A stretch of DNA of 42,368 nt, from positions 1-42,368 of the forward strand of contig DAOUPU010000001.1 in NCBI GenBank assembly GCA_030625995.1. The letters run 5' to 3'. The notes under the pieces were generated by a model. It ran no database searches. It was not told the DNA's origin and was given only the letters and a program-made list of their open reading frames with translations. Each line of letters begins with the position of its first letter. The first letter of the stretch is position 1. Source of the stretch: Flavobacteriaceae bacterium (GTDB lineage Bacteria > Bacteroidota > Bacteroidia > Flavobacteriales > Flavobacteriaceae). Of this stretch, positions 25,222 to 34,592 are shown in pieces. A program made the position numbers and the translations under genes.

Positions 25222-26532
25222 TTAATATTTTAGCCATTTGTAAATTTCCCTGTAATTTACTTTTTTTCCATACATCAGGATACCAACTCTATATATTTTT
25301 GCTGCAATCCAAACAACTCCTAAGAAAGTGATGAACAAAATTAATAAAGAAATTAAAATTTGCCACCAGGGTACTCCAAAAGGTATTCTCATCAGCATTA
25401 CTATTGGAGAAGTAAAGGGGATCATCGAAAATACAGTGGCAATAGTACCATGTGGATCATTTATTACCGTGGCAAATCCAACATAAACAGCAATCATCAG
25501 TGGCATAAGAACCGGGAGCATAAATTGTTGTGAATCCGTCTCGTTATCAACTGCTGCTCCGATAGATGCATAGATAGAGCTATATAACAAATAGCCGCAT
25601 AAAAAATACATGATGAATAGAATAAACATGCTGAACAAGGGCAAATTCATTATTTCTAACAAAATAAATTGGCCTTTACCTTGAGTTAGTACCTCCATCT
25701 GTTCTGCCGGTATTTGTGCCGTTTTTAAATTTCCGGAAAGATCAATGCCAAAAACAAAAGAACTAATTATCAACCCAATAAATAATAAAACTCCCCATAT
25801 AAAAAATTGGGTGAGTCCCGCTGCTGCCATACCAAATATCTTACCCAACATCAGTTGAAAAGGCCTGACAGATGAAATGATCACTTCAATAATTCTACTT
25901 GTTTTTTCTTCAATTACACTTCTCATAACCATAGCACCATAAACAATAATAAAAAGCATTATCATATATCCCGCTCCCATTCCCAAACCAATTTTTATTC
26001 CGTTGATAAGTTTAGAAGACTTTTCACCACTGAAATTAGATAGATTGATATCCACATTTACTTTTGTTTTTTCGAGCATTTGTATATCAACATTCAATTG
26101 AAGCATTTTTTCATTTTGCAACTTCTTTGCAATAATTGATTCCAATTCAGAAATCGTTACTATTCCTGGAGAATCAGTCGAGAAAAATTGAATATTTTTC
26201 GCTACTTCATCGATATTCTCATTTCTTGGAAAAAATAACAATCCTTCCTGTGTCGATTCACTAACAATTACTTTTGCCTGAACCAATCCAATGGATGTCA
26301 AATTTTCAAAATGGATTGTATTACTATCTTTCAGATCATTTTCCAAAAAATATCCCGATTCATCTACATATGCTATGGTACTTTTCTTTTCTAAACTACT
26401 TTTTGTCAAAAAAGCAACCAAAGCTATCATACCAATCATCAATAGCGGGCTTAACAAAGTCATGATGATAAAAGTTTTATTTCTGACTTTTGCTATAAAC
26501 TCTCGTTTTATAATGAGTATAAGTTTATTCAT
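25222..26532 (-). CDS. ABC-2 type exporter permease (NatB-like)
   Basis: A 436-residue membrane protein from ATG 26532. A further upstream ATG would add 12 residues that read from inside the ATPase gene. Layout is that of NatB/ABC2 permeases: one N-terminal membrane segment (TFIIMTLLSPLLMIGMIALV), a large extracytoplasmic loop (about 45-195), then five or so segments, with a MVMRSVIEEKTSRIIEVIISS amphipathic stretch before them. The conserved FLCGYLLYSSIYASIGAAVD is present. It overlaps the ATPase gene by eight bases. The substrate is unknown; family members export Na+, drugs or peptides. Confidence 0.88.
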   Translation of the reverse strand: MNKLILIIKREFIAKVRNKTFIIMTLLSPLLMIGMIALVAFLTKSSLEKKSTIAYVDESGYFLENDLKDSNTIHFENLTSIGLVQAKVIVSESTQEGLLFFPRNENIDEVAKNIQFFSTDSPGIVTISELESIIAKKLQNEKMLQLNVDIQMLEKTKVNVDINLSNFSGEKSSKLINGIKIGLGMGAGYMIMLFIIVYGAMVMRSVIEEKTSRIIEVIISSVRPFQLMLGKIFGMAAAGLTQFFIWGVLLFIGLIISSFVFGIDLSGNLKTAQIPAEQMEVLTQGKGQFILLEIMNLPLFSMFILFIMYFLCGYLLYSSIYASIGAAVDNETDSQQFMLPVLMPLMIAVYVGFATVINDPHGTIATVFSMIPFTSPIVMLMRIPFGVPWWQILISLLILFITFLGVVWIAAKIYRVGILMYGKKVNYREIYKWLKY

Positions 26533-27454
26533 TCTGATTAACGGCTTGGATAAAAATATCACTGACACTTGGAATTACCTCTAAATAGTGATTGATATCT
26601 GCTTTAGAATTTAAATATTTAATCAAGTCGGTCGATGACTCATTGCTTTGTAATTTGATATTCAATTTTAAATCATCTTCCAAAGACTTGAAATTTGCTG
26701 GAGTTATCACAAATCTTGCCTTAAGGTCTTTCAATAATTTACTTTTATTCTTAATACTGAGCCCGACCTCATATGTATTAGTTTTAAATTGTTTCTTTAT
26801 ATCAACTAATTTTCCTTCCAAAACCTTGTTTGCTTTGTCCAGCAAGGCAATATGCTCACATAACTCCTCCACAGACTCCATTCGGTGGGTTGAAAATATA
26901 ATTGTAGCACCTTTTTCTTTTAAATTTAATATTTCATCTTTTATTAAATTAGCGTTAATAGGATCGAACCCTGAAAAAGGTTCGTCAAAAATCAGTAATT
27001 TAGGTTCATGTAAAACGGTAATGATAAATTGTAACTTTTGGGCCATACCTTTAGAAAGCTCCTCCACTTTTTTATTCCACCATGCTCCTATCTCAAATTT
27101 ATCAAACCAATAGTTTATACGCTTTTTTGCCTCGGTTTTCGACAATCCTTTAAGCTGAGCCAGATACATCGCTTGTTCGCCCACTTTCATGCGTTTATAC
27201 AATCCTCTCTCTTCAGGCAAATAACCTATATGATGAACATCATTAGGCTCCAGCTTCTTTCCATTGAAGAGGACAAGTCCGCTATCCGGCAAAGTAATTT
27301 GATTTATTATCCTCAAAAGAGTAGTTTTTCCCGCACCATTTGGTCCAAGAAGACCAAAAATGCTCTCTTTGGGAACTTGAATTGATACATTGTCCAAAGC
27401 CTTAAATTGACCAAATACCTTAACCACATTTTCGGCTTCTAACAAATTTTTCAT
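26525..27454 (-). CDS. ABC exporter ATP-binding protein (NatA-like)
   Basis: A 309-residue ATPase. Walker A is GPNGAGKTT (37-45), the signature is ELSKGMAQK (a LSxGM variant of LSGGQ common in NatA-type exporters), Walker B is LLIFDEPFSGFDP, and the H-loop is STHRMESVE. A C-terminal domain of about 90 residues follows the nucleotide-binding domain, as in DUF4162-type exporters. It pairs with the overlapping permease gene; a consensus -7 box lies 18 bases upstream. Confidence 0.93.
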   Translation of the reverse strand: MKNLLEAENVVKVFGQFKALDNVSIQVPKESIFGLLGPNGAGKTTLLRIINQITLPDSGLVLFNGKKLEPNDVHHIGYLPEERGLYKRMKVGEQAMYLAQLKGLSKTEAKKRINYWFDKFEIGAWWNKKVEELSKGMAQKLQFIITVLHEPKLLIFDEPFSGFDPINANLIKDEILNLKEKGATIIFSTHRMESVEELCEHIALLDKANKVLEGKLVDIKKQFKTNTYEVGLSIKNKSKLLKDLKARFVITPANFKSLEDDLKLNIKLQSNESSTDLIKYLNSKADINHYLEVIPSVSDIFIQAVNQNE

Positions 27455-27471
27455 AGGAATTTAATAAAATA

Positions 27472-27479
27472 CAAATATA
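27472..27479 (-). promoter_or_regulatory. -7 box (TATATTTG) for the ABC exporter operon
   Basis: An exact TAnnTTTG match on the minus strand, 17 bases upstream of the ATPase ATG and 30 bases after the stop of the unrecognised gene at 27510-28205. Confidence 0.5.
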
Positions 27480-27509
27480 AATTGGATTCTCATATATATT
27501 TGCTATTTC

Positions 27510-28205
27510 CTAAAGAAGTTCTTCTAAATATTTTTGCTCAATCTCTTTAACCATCTCCAGGGTAATATTTGGTTTGATAATTCTGAGCATATCAGTGATA
27601 CCGTCATTTTCGTATAAAATACCTTTAGCAATATCAAAGTTTGTTATGGAAATGTTATTTTTTATTTTAAAGGTTGTATCTCTAAATTCATCCCATGTCA
27701 AACGCTTTGGTATTATGACATAAAATCTGTCTTTATTTTGTGGAGATTGATATATCCTATCGGTAACCTGCTTAAGATTAAAAAATTTATTGACTCTCAC
27801 TAAGGCTTCCGTTTCCTCATTTATTCTAACATTCTTTGCAAAATCAAAGCCTTCATTCTTGTAAGCTTCCTGTATATTTTTAATATGAGAATATCTATGA
27901 ATTCCTTTTATTCTGATTCCATAATACTTTCTACTGCCAATATCCATCTCACATTTTGCCGCATGAAGTTCCAGATCCATTAATTCGTTAATTCGCTTTG
28001 TAGCTCTTAATATTGACTCAAATGAAACAGATTTTTTAGTTAAAAATAAAATTGAGTTGGGTCTGTTTATTTCAGAAAATCTTGTGTAGTAAGTAGCTAG
28101 CGGATTAGGTACATGAATAACAAAGGTATTTGGAATTTTATTTTCTCCAAGAGGATTAACATTTTCTTGAAGTGTAATTTTTCCTATCAATTCACGAACT
28201 GTCAT
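27510..28205 (-). CDS. Hypothetical cytoplasmic protein, family not recognised
   Basis: A 231-residue protein with no signal peptide or membrane segment and a mix of basic and hydrophobic stretches. I recognise no motif. Visible features are an N-terminal TVRELIGKITLQENVNPLG, a segment TRFSEINRPNSILFLTKKSV, a central IHRYSHIKNIQEAYKNEGFDF, and a basic RVNKFFNLKQVTDRIYQSP. The length, codon use and lack of a close alternative frame support a real gene. It is divergent from the MarR-fad cluster and upstream of the ABC exporter operon on the same strand. A near-consensus GATATTTG lies at 28247-28254. Confidence 0.7.
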   Translation of the reverse strand: MTVRELIGKITLQENVNPLGENKIPNTFVIHVPNPLATYYTRFSEINRPNSILFLTKKSVSFESILRATKRINELMDLELHAAKCEMDIGSRKYYGIRIKGIHRYSHIKNIQEAYKNEGFDFAKNVRINEETEALVRVNKFFNLKQVTDRIYQSPQNKDRFYVIIPKRLTWDEFRDTTFKIKNNISITNFDIAKGILYENDGITDMLRIIKPNITLEMVKEIEQKYLEELL

Positions 28206-28283
28206 AGTATAAAAGTAGTTTAAGTTTAATTTATGCTTTAAAAATACAAATATCTATTCGTATTAAATAATTTTTTTATAAAT

Positions 28284-28303
28284 TTACTATGCACGCATAA
28301 TAA
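28284..28303 (+). promoter_or_regulatory. Candidate MarR operator upstream of the fad cluster
   Basis: TTACTATGC and GCATAATAA flank two bases, and eight of nine arm positions pair. The 20-base dyad lies six bases upstream of the marR -7 box, in the spacer and -33 region. Size and position fit a MarR-dimer operator acting by blocking RNA polymerase. The match is by symmetry, not by a known consensus. Confidence 0.55.
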
Positions 28304-28309
28304 TTTTAT

Positions 28310-28317
28310 TATATTTG
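28310..28317 (+). promoter_or_regulatory. -7 box (TATATTTG) for the marR-fad operon
   Basis: An exact TAnnTTTG match that ends four bases before the marR ATG. Transcription would begin on or right beside the A of ATG, giving a leaderless mRNA. Confidence 0.55.
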
Positions 28318-28321
28318 TGAA

Positions 28322-28765
28322 ATGGAAAAGGCTAAATCAATTGACCATGTTCTTCGAGCAACCTGGCAGGCTATTGCAAAGATCTATAATGAGCAGGCCT
28401 CTAAACATGACATAACAATGGCAGTGGCCATGGTGTTACTTAATATCGAATATGAAAATGGCACACCATCAACTTCTCTGGGACCTTCCATGGGTATGGA
28501 AGCTACGAGTCTTTCCAGAATACTAAAAAATATGGAAGAACGAGGTTTTATATACAGAGAGAGAAACCCGGATGATGGCAGAAGTGTATATATAAAATTA
28601 ACGAAATTAGGAATTGAAAAACGCGAAGTTTCTAAATCAAGCGTAAATCAATTCAACAAGGCTATCAGAGAAATTATTTCGGAAGAAAAAATTAATCATT
28701 TTTTTGAAGTTACGGAGACTGTGAATAGGCTTATCAATCAGAAAGCAATTTTTAAGAACGAATAA
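28322..28765 (+). CDS. MarR-family transcriptional regulator of the fad cluster
   Basis: A 147-residue winged-helix protein. The recognition helix region is MGMEATSLSRILKNMEERGFIYRERNPDDGRSVYIKLTKLG, with the characteristic Asp-Gly-Arg wing (DDGRS). N- and C-terminal helices would form the dimer interface. It is the first gene of the fad cluster, with 15 bases to the next gene, and a dyad at 28284-28303 overlaps its promoter. By analogy with MarR-type fatty-acid regulators it may respond to acyl-CoA (inference). Confidence 0.92.
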   Translation: MEKAKSIDHVLRATWQAIAKIYNEQASKHDITMAVAMVLLNIEYENGTPSTSLGPSMGMEATSLSRILKNMEERGFIYRERNPDDGRSVYIKLTKLGIEKREVSKSSVNQFNKAIREIISEEKINHFFEVTETVNRLINQKAIFKNE

Positions 28766-28780
28766 CAAGAAATTTTAATT

Positions 28781-31183
28781 ATGAAACGACGAATCCATAA
28801 GGTAGCGGTAATTGGTTCAGGTATAATGGGGTCAGGTATTGCATGTCACTTTGCAAATATTGGAGTTGAAGTATTACTATTAGATATCATCCCTAATGAG
28901 TTAGATGATAAAGAATTAACAAATGGTCTAAGTTTAGAAGATAAAAGTGTTAGAAACAGAATAGTTAATGAAAGCCTGAAGGCAACACTAAAATCAAAAC
29001 CTTCACCGATATACGATCAAAAATTTGCCAGCAGAATAACTACCGGTAATTTGGAAGATGATCTGCATCGCATTAGTGAGGTAGATTGGATTATTGAGGT
29101 AGTCGTTGAAAGATTGGACATTAAGAAACAAGTTTTTGAAAAGATCGAGAAGTACAGGAAAAATGGGACACTCATCACTTCTAATACATCTGGAATTCCA
29201 ATTAAGTATATGAACGAAGGCCGAAGCGAGGATTTTCAAAAACACTTTGCTGTCACTCATTTTTTTAATCCCCCTAGGTATTTAAAATTATTTGAAGTTA
29301 TTCCTGGTCCAAAATGTGATCAAGAAATTACTGATTTCTTAATGATTTATGGCGAGAAATATTTGGGTAAAACTTCTGTGCTAGCCAAAGATACACCAGC
29401 ATTTATTGGAAATAGAATCGGAATTTTCGGAATAATGAGTTTGTTGCATGTTGTAAAGGATATGGGCTTAACCATTGAAGAAGTGGATAAATTAACCGGC
29501 CCTGTAATCGGACGACCTAAATCCGCAACTTTTAGAACAGTTGATGTTGTTGGTTTGGATACTTTGGTACACACATCAAATGGCGTTGCTCAAAATGCTC
29601 CGGACGATGAAATGCACGATACATTTGCAATTCCTGATTTTGTTAACAAAATGATGGAAAACAAATGGTTAGGGTCTAAGACAAACCAAGGCTTCTATAA
29701 GAAAATAGTGGATGACAAAGGAAAAAAGCAAATTTTCGGATTGGACCTTGAAACATTTGAATACCGCCCTGCAAAAAAAGTATCCTTCTCCACACTGGGA
29801 ATGACAAAATCTATTAATAAAGTTATTGATCGGTTTAAAGTACTAGTAAAAGGAAAAGATAAAGCCGGTGATTTTTACAGAAAAACATTCACGGCGATGT
29901 TTCAATATGCAACGAATCGGATTCCTGAAATTTCTGATGAATTATATAGAATTGATGATGCCATGAAAGCAGGTTTTGGTTGGGAACACGGGCCCTTTCA
30001 AATATGGGATGCAATAGGATTAGAAGCCGGAATTGAATTGATGAAAGCAGAAGGATATTCTCCGAACAATTGGGTGACTGAAATGCTTGATAATGGTAAT
30101 ACTTCATTTTATACCGTAAAAGATGGAGCTAAATACTATTACGATATTCCTTCAAAAACATATGTAAAAATTCCGGGGCAAGACGCTTTTATTATTTTAG
30201 ATAATATTCGTGAAGCCAAAACTATTTGGTCAAATCAGGATGCTGCCATACAACATCTGGGCGATGGTGTGTTGAACGTCGAATTTCAATCTAAAATGAA
30301 TACAATCGGTGGTGGCGTTTTACAGGCTATCAATAAAGGTATTGATCTCGCCGAGCAAGAATACGAAGCTGTTATTTTAGGTAATCAGGCAGCTAATTTT
30401 TCAGTAGGAGCAAATCTCGCAATGGCGTTTATGTTGGCAATTGAGCAAGAATATGACGAATTGGCCATGGCTACCAAATTATTCCAGGATACAGTAATGC
30501 GATTGCGATATTCATCGGTACCAACTTTGTTGACTCCCCGTGGAATGACATTTGGTGGAGCTTGCGAAATGAGTATGCACGTAGATAAAGTAGTGGCTGC
30601 TGCAGAAACATATACTGGCCTTGTTGAATTTGGAGTTGGTATTATTCCTGCCGGGGCCGGAACTAAAGAAATGACCAAAAGAGTTTCCGACCTATGGGTA
30701 AAGGATGATGTAAAATTAAACAGACTAAGAGATGCCTTTATAAATATTGCTATGGCCAAGGTGGCAACCTCTGCCCACGAAGCCTTTGATTTAGGGTATT
30801 ATCAAAAAGGAAAAGATATTGTGGTTGTAAACGCAGACAGGCAAATAGCCACTGCGAAGAGATACGCAATTGAAATGTTGGAGGATGGATATACCAGACC
30901 CGCAAAGCAAAAAGTAAAAGTATTGGGACAACAAGCGTTAGGTATGTTTTTAGTTGGTACAGACAGTTTGCAAAAAGGAAGATTTGCATCTGAACACGAC
31001 AAAAAAATAGCTAATAAACTAGGCTATGTGATGGCAGGAGGAAATTTATCCGAACCCACAGAAGTTTCGGAGCAATACTTACTTGATCTTGAGCGTGAAG
31101 CAATTTTATCTTTATTAACTGAAAGAAAAACATTAGAGAGAATTGAGCATACCTTGAAAACGGGTAAACCTTTGAGAAACTAA
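28781..31183 (+). CDS. fadN: 3-hydroxyacyl-CoA dehydrogenase / enoyl-CoA hydratase fusion (FadN type)
   Basis: An 800-residue bifunctional beta-oxidation enzyme with the dehydrogenase first and the hydratase last, the FadN order rather than the FadB order. Residues 8-21 are the NAD-binding VAVIGSGIMGSGIA. NTSGIPIKYM, THFFNPPRYLKLFEVI and FIGNRIGIF mark the dehydrogenase core, with a second dehydrogenase C-terminal-type domain at about 385-430. The crotonase domain is about 500-690 with an oxyanion region near ANFSVGANLAMA and acidic residues in GGACEMSMHVD and GLVEFGVGIIPAGAGTKEM that match the two catalytic Glu of hydratases. It hydrates enoyl-CoA and oxidises the hydroxyacyl-CoA with NAD. 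It starts 15 bases after marR. Confidence 0.93.
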   Translation: MKRRIHKVAVIGSGIMGSGIACHFANIGVEVLLLDIIPNELDDKELTNGLSLEDKSVRNRIVNESLKATLKSKPSPIYDQKFASRITTGNLEDDLHRISEVDWIIEVVVERLDIKKQVFEKIEKYRKNGTLITSNTSGIPIKYMNEGRSEDFQKHFAVTHFFNPPRYLKLFEVIPGPKCDQEITDFLMIYGEKYLGKTSVLAKDTPAFIGNRIGIFGIMSLLHVVKDMGLTIEEVDKLTGPVIGRPKSATFRTVDVVGLDTLVHTSNGVAQNAPDDEMHDTFAIPDFVNKMMENKWLGSKTNQGFYKKIVDDKGKKQIFGLDLETFEYRPAKKVSFSTLGMTKSINKVIDRFKVLVKGKDKAGDFYRKTFTAMFQYATNRIPEISDELYRIDDAMKAGFGWEHGPFQIWDAIGLEAGIELMKAEGYSPNNWVTEMLDNGNTSFYTVKDGAKYYYDIPSKTYVKIPGQDAFIILDNIREAKTIWSNQDAAIQHLGDGVLNVEFQSKMNTIGGGVLQAINKGIDLAEQEYEAVILGNQAANFSVGANLAMAFMLAIEQEYDELAMATKLFQDTVMRLRYSSVPTLLTPRGMTFGGACEMSMHVDKVVAAAETYTGLVEFGVGIIPAGAGTKEMTKRVSDLWVKDDVKLNRLRDAFINIAMAKVATSAHEAFDLGYYQKGKDIVVVNADRQIATAKRYAIEMLEDGYTRPAKQKVKVLGQQALGMFLVGTDSLQKGRFASEHDKKIANKLGYVMAGGNLSEPTEVSEQYLLDLEREAILSLLTERKTLERIEHTLKTGKPLRN

Positions 31184-31352
31184 GGTTTCTTTAGAAAAGA
31201 GAATTGAGAAGATAGTATTGACTTGCGAAAAATGAGTTGGAAGAATATTTCAATTAAAAAACATTTTAAAATCGATAGAATAAAAAATAAAATCCTGAAG
31301 AAAGTTATGAGATATCTCACTTCTCAATACAAACTTCAAAATACAATAAACA

Positions 31353-32534
31353 ATGAAAACAGCATATATAGTAAAAGGATTTAGAACTGCAGTTGGAAAA
31401 GCACCCAGAGGAGTTTTTAGATTCAAACGCCCGGATGAAATGGCTTCTGAAACAATTGAGTACTTGTTAAAACAAGTTCCACAACTCGATAAAAACAGAA
31501 TCGATGATGTTATCGTTGGTAACGCCATGCCCGAAGCAGAACAGGGATTGAATATGGGTCGATTGGTTTCTTTAATGGGATTAAAGACGGATGAAGTGGC
31601 AGGAGTTACTGTAAACAGATATTGTGCATCAGGATTAGAAACAATTTCAATTGCAACGGCGAAAATTCAATCGGGAATGGCAGAATGTATTATAGCCGGT
31701 GGTGTTGAGAGTATGAGTTATATTCCTATGGGAGGGTATCGCCCTGTTCCTAATTACAAATCTTCCATTGAAGGACATGAAGATTATTATTGGGGAATGG
31801 GTTTAACCGCAGAAGCGGTGGCAAGCCAATATAAGGTTAGCAGAGAAGATCAGGATGAGTTTTCCTACCAGTCTCATGTAAAGTCCTTGAATGCCTTGGA
31901 CAATGATATATTTAAAGACGATATAGCACCCATTAATGTTGAGCAGGTCTTTTTAGATAAGAACGGCAAAAAGCAGACAAAAGAATATGTTGTAGCCATT
32001 GATGAGGGTCCCAGAAGGGGAACTTCTGTAGAAGCACTCTCGAAACTACGTCCGGTATTTGCCGCAGGCGGAAGTGTTACTGCGGGTAATTCCTCTCAAA
32101 TGAGTGATGGAGCGGCGTTCGTTTTGGTGATGAGTGAAAAAATGGTAAAAGAGTTAAATCTTGAACCTATAGCCAGGATGGTTTCTTATAGTGCTGTTGG
32201 TGTAGAACCAAGAATTATGGGCATTGGTCCTGTAAAAGCGATACCAAAAGCTTTAGAACAGGCAGGATTACAATTAAAAGACATAGATCTAATTGAGTTG
32301 AATGAAGCTTTTGCATCTCAATCATTGGCAGTAATAAGGGAAACAGGTCTGAATCAAGATATTGTAAATGTAAATGGCGGAGCAATATCTCTTGGTCACC
32401 CATTGGGATGTACAGGTGCTAAATTATCGGTTCAATTATTCAATGAAATGAAACGAAGGAAAAATAAGTATGGAATAGTTACCATGTGTGTTGGTACAGG
32501 ACAAGGAGCAGCAGGAGTATACGAAATATTATAA
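31353..32534 (+). CDS. fadA: Acetyl-CoA C-acyltransferase (thiolase)
   Basis: A 393-residue thiolase that cleaves 3-ketoacyl-CoA with CoA. The nucleophile is Cys91 in NRYCASG, the histidine base lies in GHPLG (about residue 348), and the second Cys in CVGTGQGAA (about residue 379). NEAFASQSLAV is also present. The length is normal. The 169-base gap after fadN is longer than the other gaps in the cluster and contains a perfect 12-base palindrome TGAGATATCTCA at 31308-31319. It could have its own promoter, but I see no clear -7 box. Confidence 0.95.
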   Translation: MKTAYIVKGFRTAVGKAPRGVFRFKRPDEMASETIEYLLKQVPQLDKNRIDDVIVGNAMPEAEQGLNMGRLVSLMGLKTDEVAGVTVNRYCASGLETISIATAKIQSGMAECIIAGGVESMSYIPMGGYRPVPNYKSSIEGHEDYYWGMGLTAEAVASQYKVSREDQDEFSYQSHVKSLNALDNDIFKDDIAPINVEQVFLDKNGKKQTKEYVVAIDEGPRRGTSVEALSKLRPVFAAGGSVTAGNSSQMSDGAAFVLVMSEKMVKELNLEPIARMVSYSAVGVEPRIMGIGPVKAIPKALEQAGLQLKDIDLIELNEAFASQSLAVIRETGLNQDIVNVNGGAISLGHPLGCTGAKLSVQLFNEMKRRKNKYGIVTMCVGTGQGAAGVYEIL

Positions 32535-32574
32535 ATGAAAAATTATTTAATAAAGTAAAACTTTCTATATAGGC

Positions 32575-32638
32575 TTGAATATTTAATCGTTAGAGAACAT
32601 TATCAGCTCAAAAGATCATTTAACCTTCAAATATTCAA
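32575..32638 (+). repeat. Long inverted repeat in the fadA-fadE gap
   Basis: TTGAATATTT (32575-32584) and AAATATTCAA (32629-32638) are perfect ten-base complements separated by 44 bases. Together they fill about half of the 133-base gap and could form a stem-loop in the mRNA between the two genes. No terminator T-run follows. Chance is possible in this AT-rich gap. Confidence 0.35.
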
Positions 32639-32667
32639 TTCTAATTCTATTTAAAAACCAAGATTAC

Positions 32668-34461
32668 ATGAAAACGATAAAAGGAGGACAATTTTTGATT
32701 GAGGATGTGCAAAAAGAAAACATCTTTATAACAGAGGAATTTACAGAGGAACATATCATGATGAAAGAAGCCGTGATAGAATTCATAGATCGAGAGGTCT
32801 GGCCACTGAAAGAAAGGTTTGAAAATAAGGATTATGCATTGACGGAAGAAATTATGCGTAAAATTGGAGATATGGGCTTCTTAGGAATATCCATACCAGA
32901 ACAATATGGTGGTATTGGGATGGGATTTGTTTCAACGATGTTGGTGACCGACTATATGTCTGCTGCTACAGGTTCGCTGGCTACAGCATACGGAGCGCAT
33001 ACAGGAATTGGAACCATGCCAATATTTCTTTATGGTACAGAAGAACAAAAGCAAAAATATCTTCCTTCATTAACTACCGGTGAAAAATTTGGTGCTTATT
33101 GTTTGACCGAACCCGAAGCTGGTAGTGATGCCAATTCCGGAAAGACAACCGCAAAATTGAGCGATGACGGGACTCATTATTTGATCAATGGTCAGAAAAT
33201 GTGGATCTCAAACGCTGGTTTTGCTGAAATATTCATTGTTTTCGCCAGGATAGAAGATGATAAGAATATTACAGGATTCATTATGGAGTTTGATAAAGAG
33301 AATCCGAATGGGGTAACTCTTGGAGAAGAAGAAAATAAACTGGGAATTCATTCCTCCTCTACCCGGCAAGTTTTTTTTAGCGACACAAAAATACCGGTTG
33401 AGAATATGTTGTCCGAAAGAGGACAAGGATTTAAAATTGCACTTAATTCACTGAATGTTGGCCGAATTAAATTGGCTGCTGCCTGTCTTGATGCCAGTAG
33501 AAGAATTATTACAGAATCTGTAAAATACGCTAACGAGCGTATCCAATTCAAAACTCCCATTTCAAATTTTGGAGCTATACAGGCTAAATTGGCGGATATG
33601 AGTACAAAGACATTTGCAAGCGATGCGGGTTCGTATCGAGCGGCAAAGGACATTCAAAATTACATTGATGCTTTAAAGAAAAAGGGGGAATCAGAGGAAG
33701 CAGCAAAATTAGAGGCCTATAGTGAATATGCCATTGAGGCCGCAATCCTTAAGGTATATGCCTCGGAAACTTCTCAATTTGTATCGGATGAAGGAATTCA
33801 AATATTTGGAGGAATGGGCTTCTCCAAAGATACTCCTATGGAATCTGCGTGGAGAGACGCTCGAATTACAAGAATATATGAGGGAACTAATGAGATAAAT
33901 AGAATGTTAACTGTTGGAATGTTGCTTAAAAAGGCTATGACAGGAAGCATAGATCTACTTACACCAGCCACTGAGGTTGGAAATAGCCTGATGGCTATCC
34001 CATCATTTGATATTCCTGATTTTTCTGAATTACTATCGGAAGAAAAAGAAATGATCTCTAAATTAAAAAAAGTATTCCTGATGATCTCAGGTAAAGCTGT
34101 ACAAACCTATGGGATGGAGTTGGAAAATCACCAACAATTGGTATTAGCCGCAGCAGAAGTTATGATTGAAATTTATATGGCAGAAAGTGCAATTCTCAAA
34201 GCAGAAAAAGTTGCCACGATGACAACAGAAAAGGAAGCTGAAGGACAAATTGCCATGGCTAAATTATGTTTGTATCAGGCTGTCAACAAAATTACTGAAA
34301 AAGGAAAAGAAGCTATTGTTTATTTTGCCGATGGCGATGAAGAACGAATGATGTTAATGGGTTTAAAACGATTTACCAAATACACAAACAACCCTAATGC
34401 AATTCAACTCAGAAAAATAATTGCTTCCAAAGTGATCGCTGAGAATAAGTATTGTTTTTAG
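32668..34461 (+). CDS. fadE: Acyl-CoA dehydrogenase
   Basis: A 597-residue FAD enzyme that oxidises acyl-CoA to enoyl-CoA. The FAD/substrate motifs are YCLTEPEAGSDANSG and WISNAGFAEIF in the middle domain. The C-terminal domain has QIFGGMGFSKDTPMESAWRDARI and the catalytic Glu (about residue 404) in RIYEGTNEINR. A further C-terminal extension of about 180 residues distinguishes it from short acyl-CoA dehydrogenases and resembles FadE-type long forms. It is the third enzyme of the cluster; a strong terminator follows. The dehydrogenase needs an electron-transfer flavoprotein, not encoded in this window. Confidence 0.94.
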   Translation: MKTIKGGQFLIEDVQKENIFITEEFTEEHIMMKEAVIEFIDREVWPLKERFENKDYALTEEIMRKIGDMGFLGISIPEQYGGIGMGFVSTMLVTDYMSAATGSLATAYGAHTGIGTMPIFLYGTEEQKQKYLPSLTTGEKFGAYCLTEPEAGSDANSGKTTAKLSDDGTHYLINGQKMWISNAGFAEIFIVFARIEDDKNITGFIMEFDKENPNGVTLGEEENKLGIHSSSTRQVFFSDTKIPVENMLSERGQGFKIALNSLNVGRIKLAAACLDASRRIITESVKYANERIQFKTPISNFGAIQAKLADMSTKTFASDAGSYRAAKDIQNYIDALKKKGESEEAAKLEAYSEYAIEAAILKVYASETSQFVSDEGIQIFGGMGFSKDTPMESAWRDARITRIYEGTNEINRMLTVGMLLKKAMTGSIDLLTPATEVGNSLMAIPSFDIPDFSELLSEEKEMISKLKKVFLMISGKAVQTYGMELENHQQLVLAAAEVMIEIYMAESAILKAEKVATMTTEKEAEGQIAMAKLCLYQAVNKITEKGKEAIVYFADGDEERMMLMGLKRFTKYTNNPNAIQLRKIIASKVIAENKYCF

Positions 34462-34478
34462 AACGATATAGATCCTTC

Positions 34479-34512
34479 AAAAAAATCCCGTCTGAATCGG
34501 GATTTTTTGTTT
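34479..34512 (+). terminator. Rho-independent terminator after fadE
   Basis: A ten-base-pair stem (AAAAATCCCG with CGGGATTTTT, loop TCTGAAT, 34481-34490 and 34498-34507) is followed by TGTTTTC. It lies 20 bases after the fadE stop and ends the marR-fad unit. Confidence 0.9.
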
Positions 34513-34592
34513 TCTAGAAATTTTTATCAAAAAATATTGGTTATTAAATACCGTCATTAAAGAAGACGAACATACTTGACGAACTCCTCTAA

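Noticed and set aside
31204..31327. TTGAGAAG and CTTCTCAA inverted repeat in the fadN-fadA gap
   Set aside because: Eight-base arms over 109 bases of loop are expected by chance in this composition. The nearby palindrome at 31308-31319 is noted under fadA.
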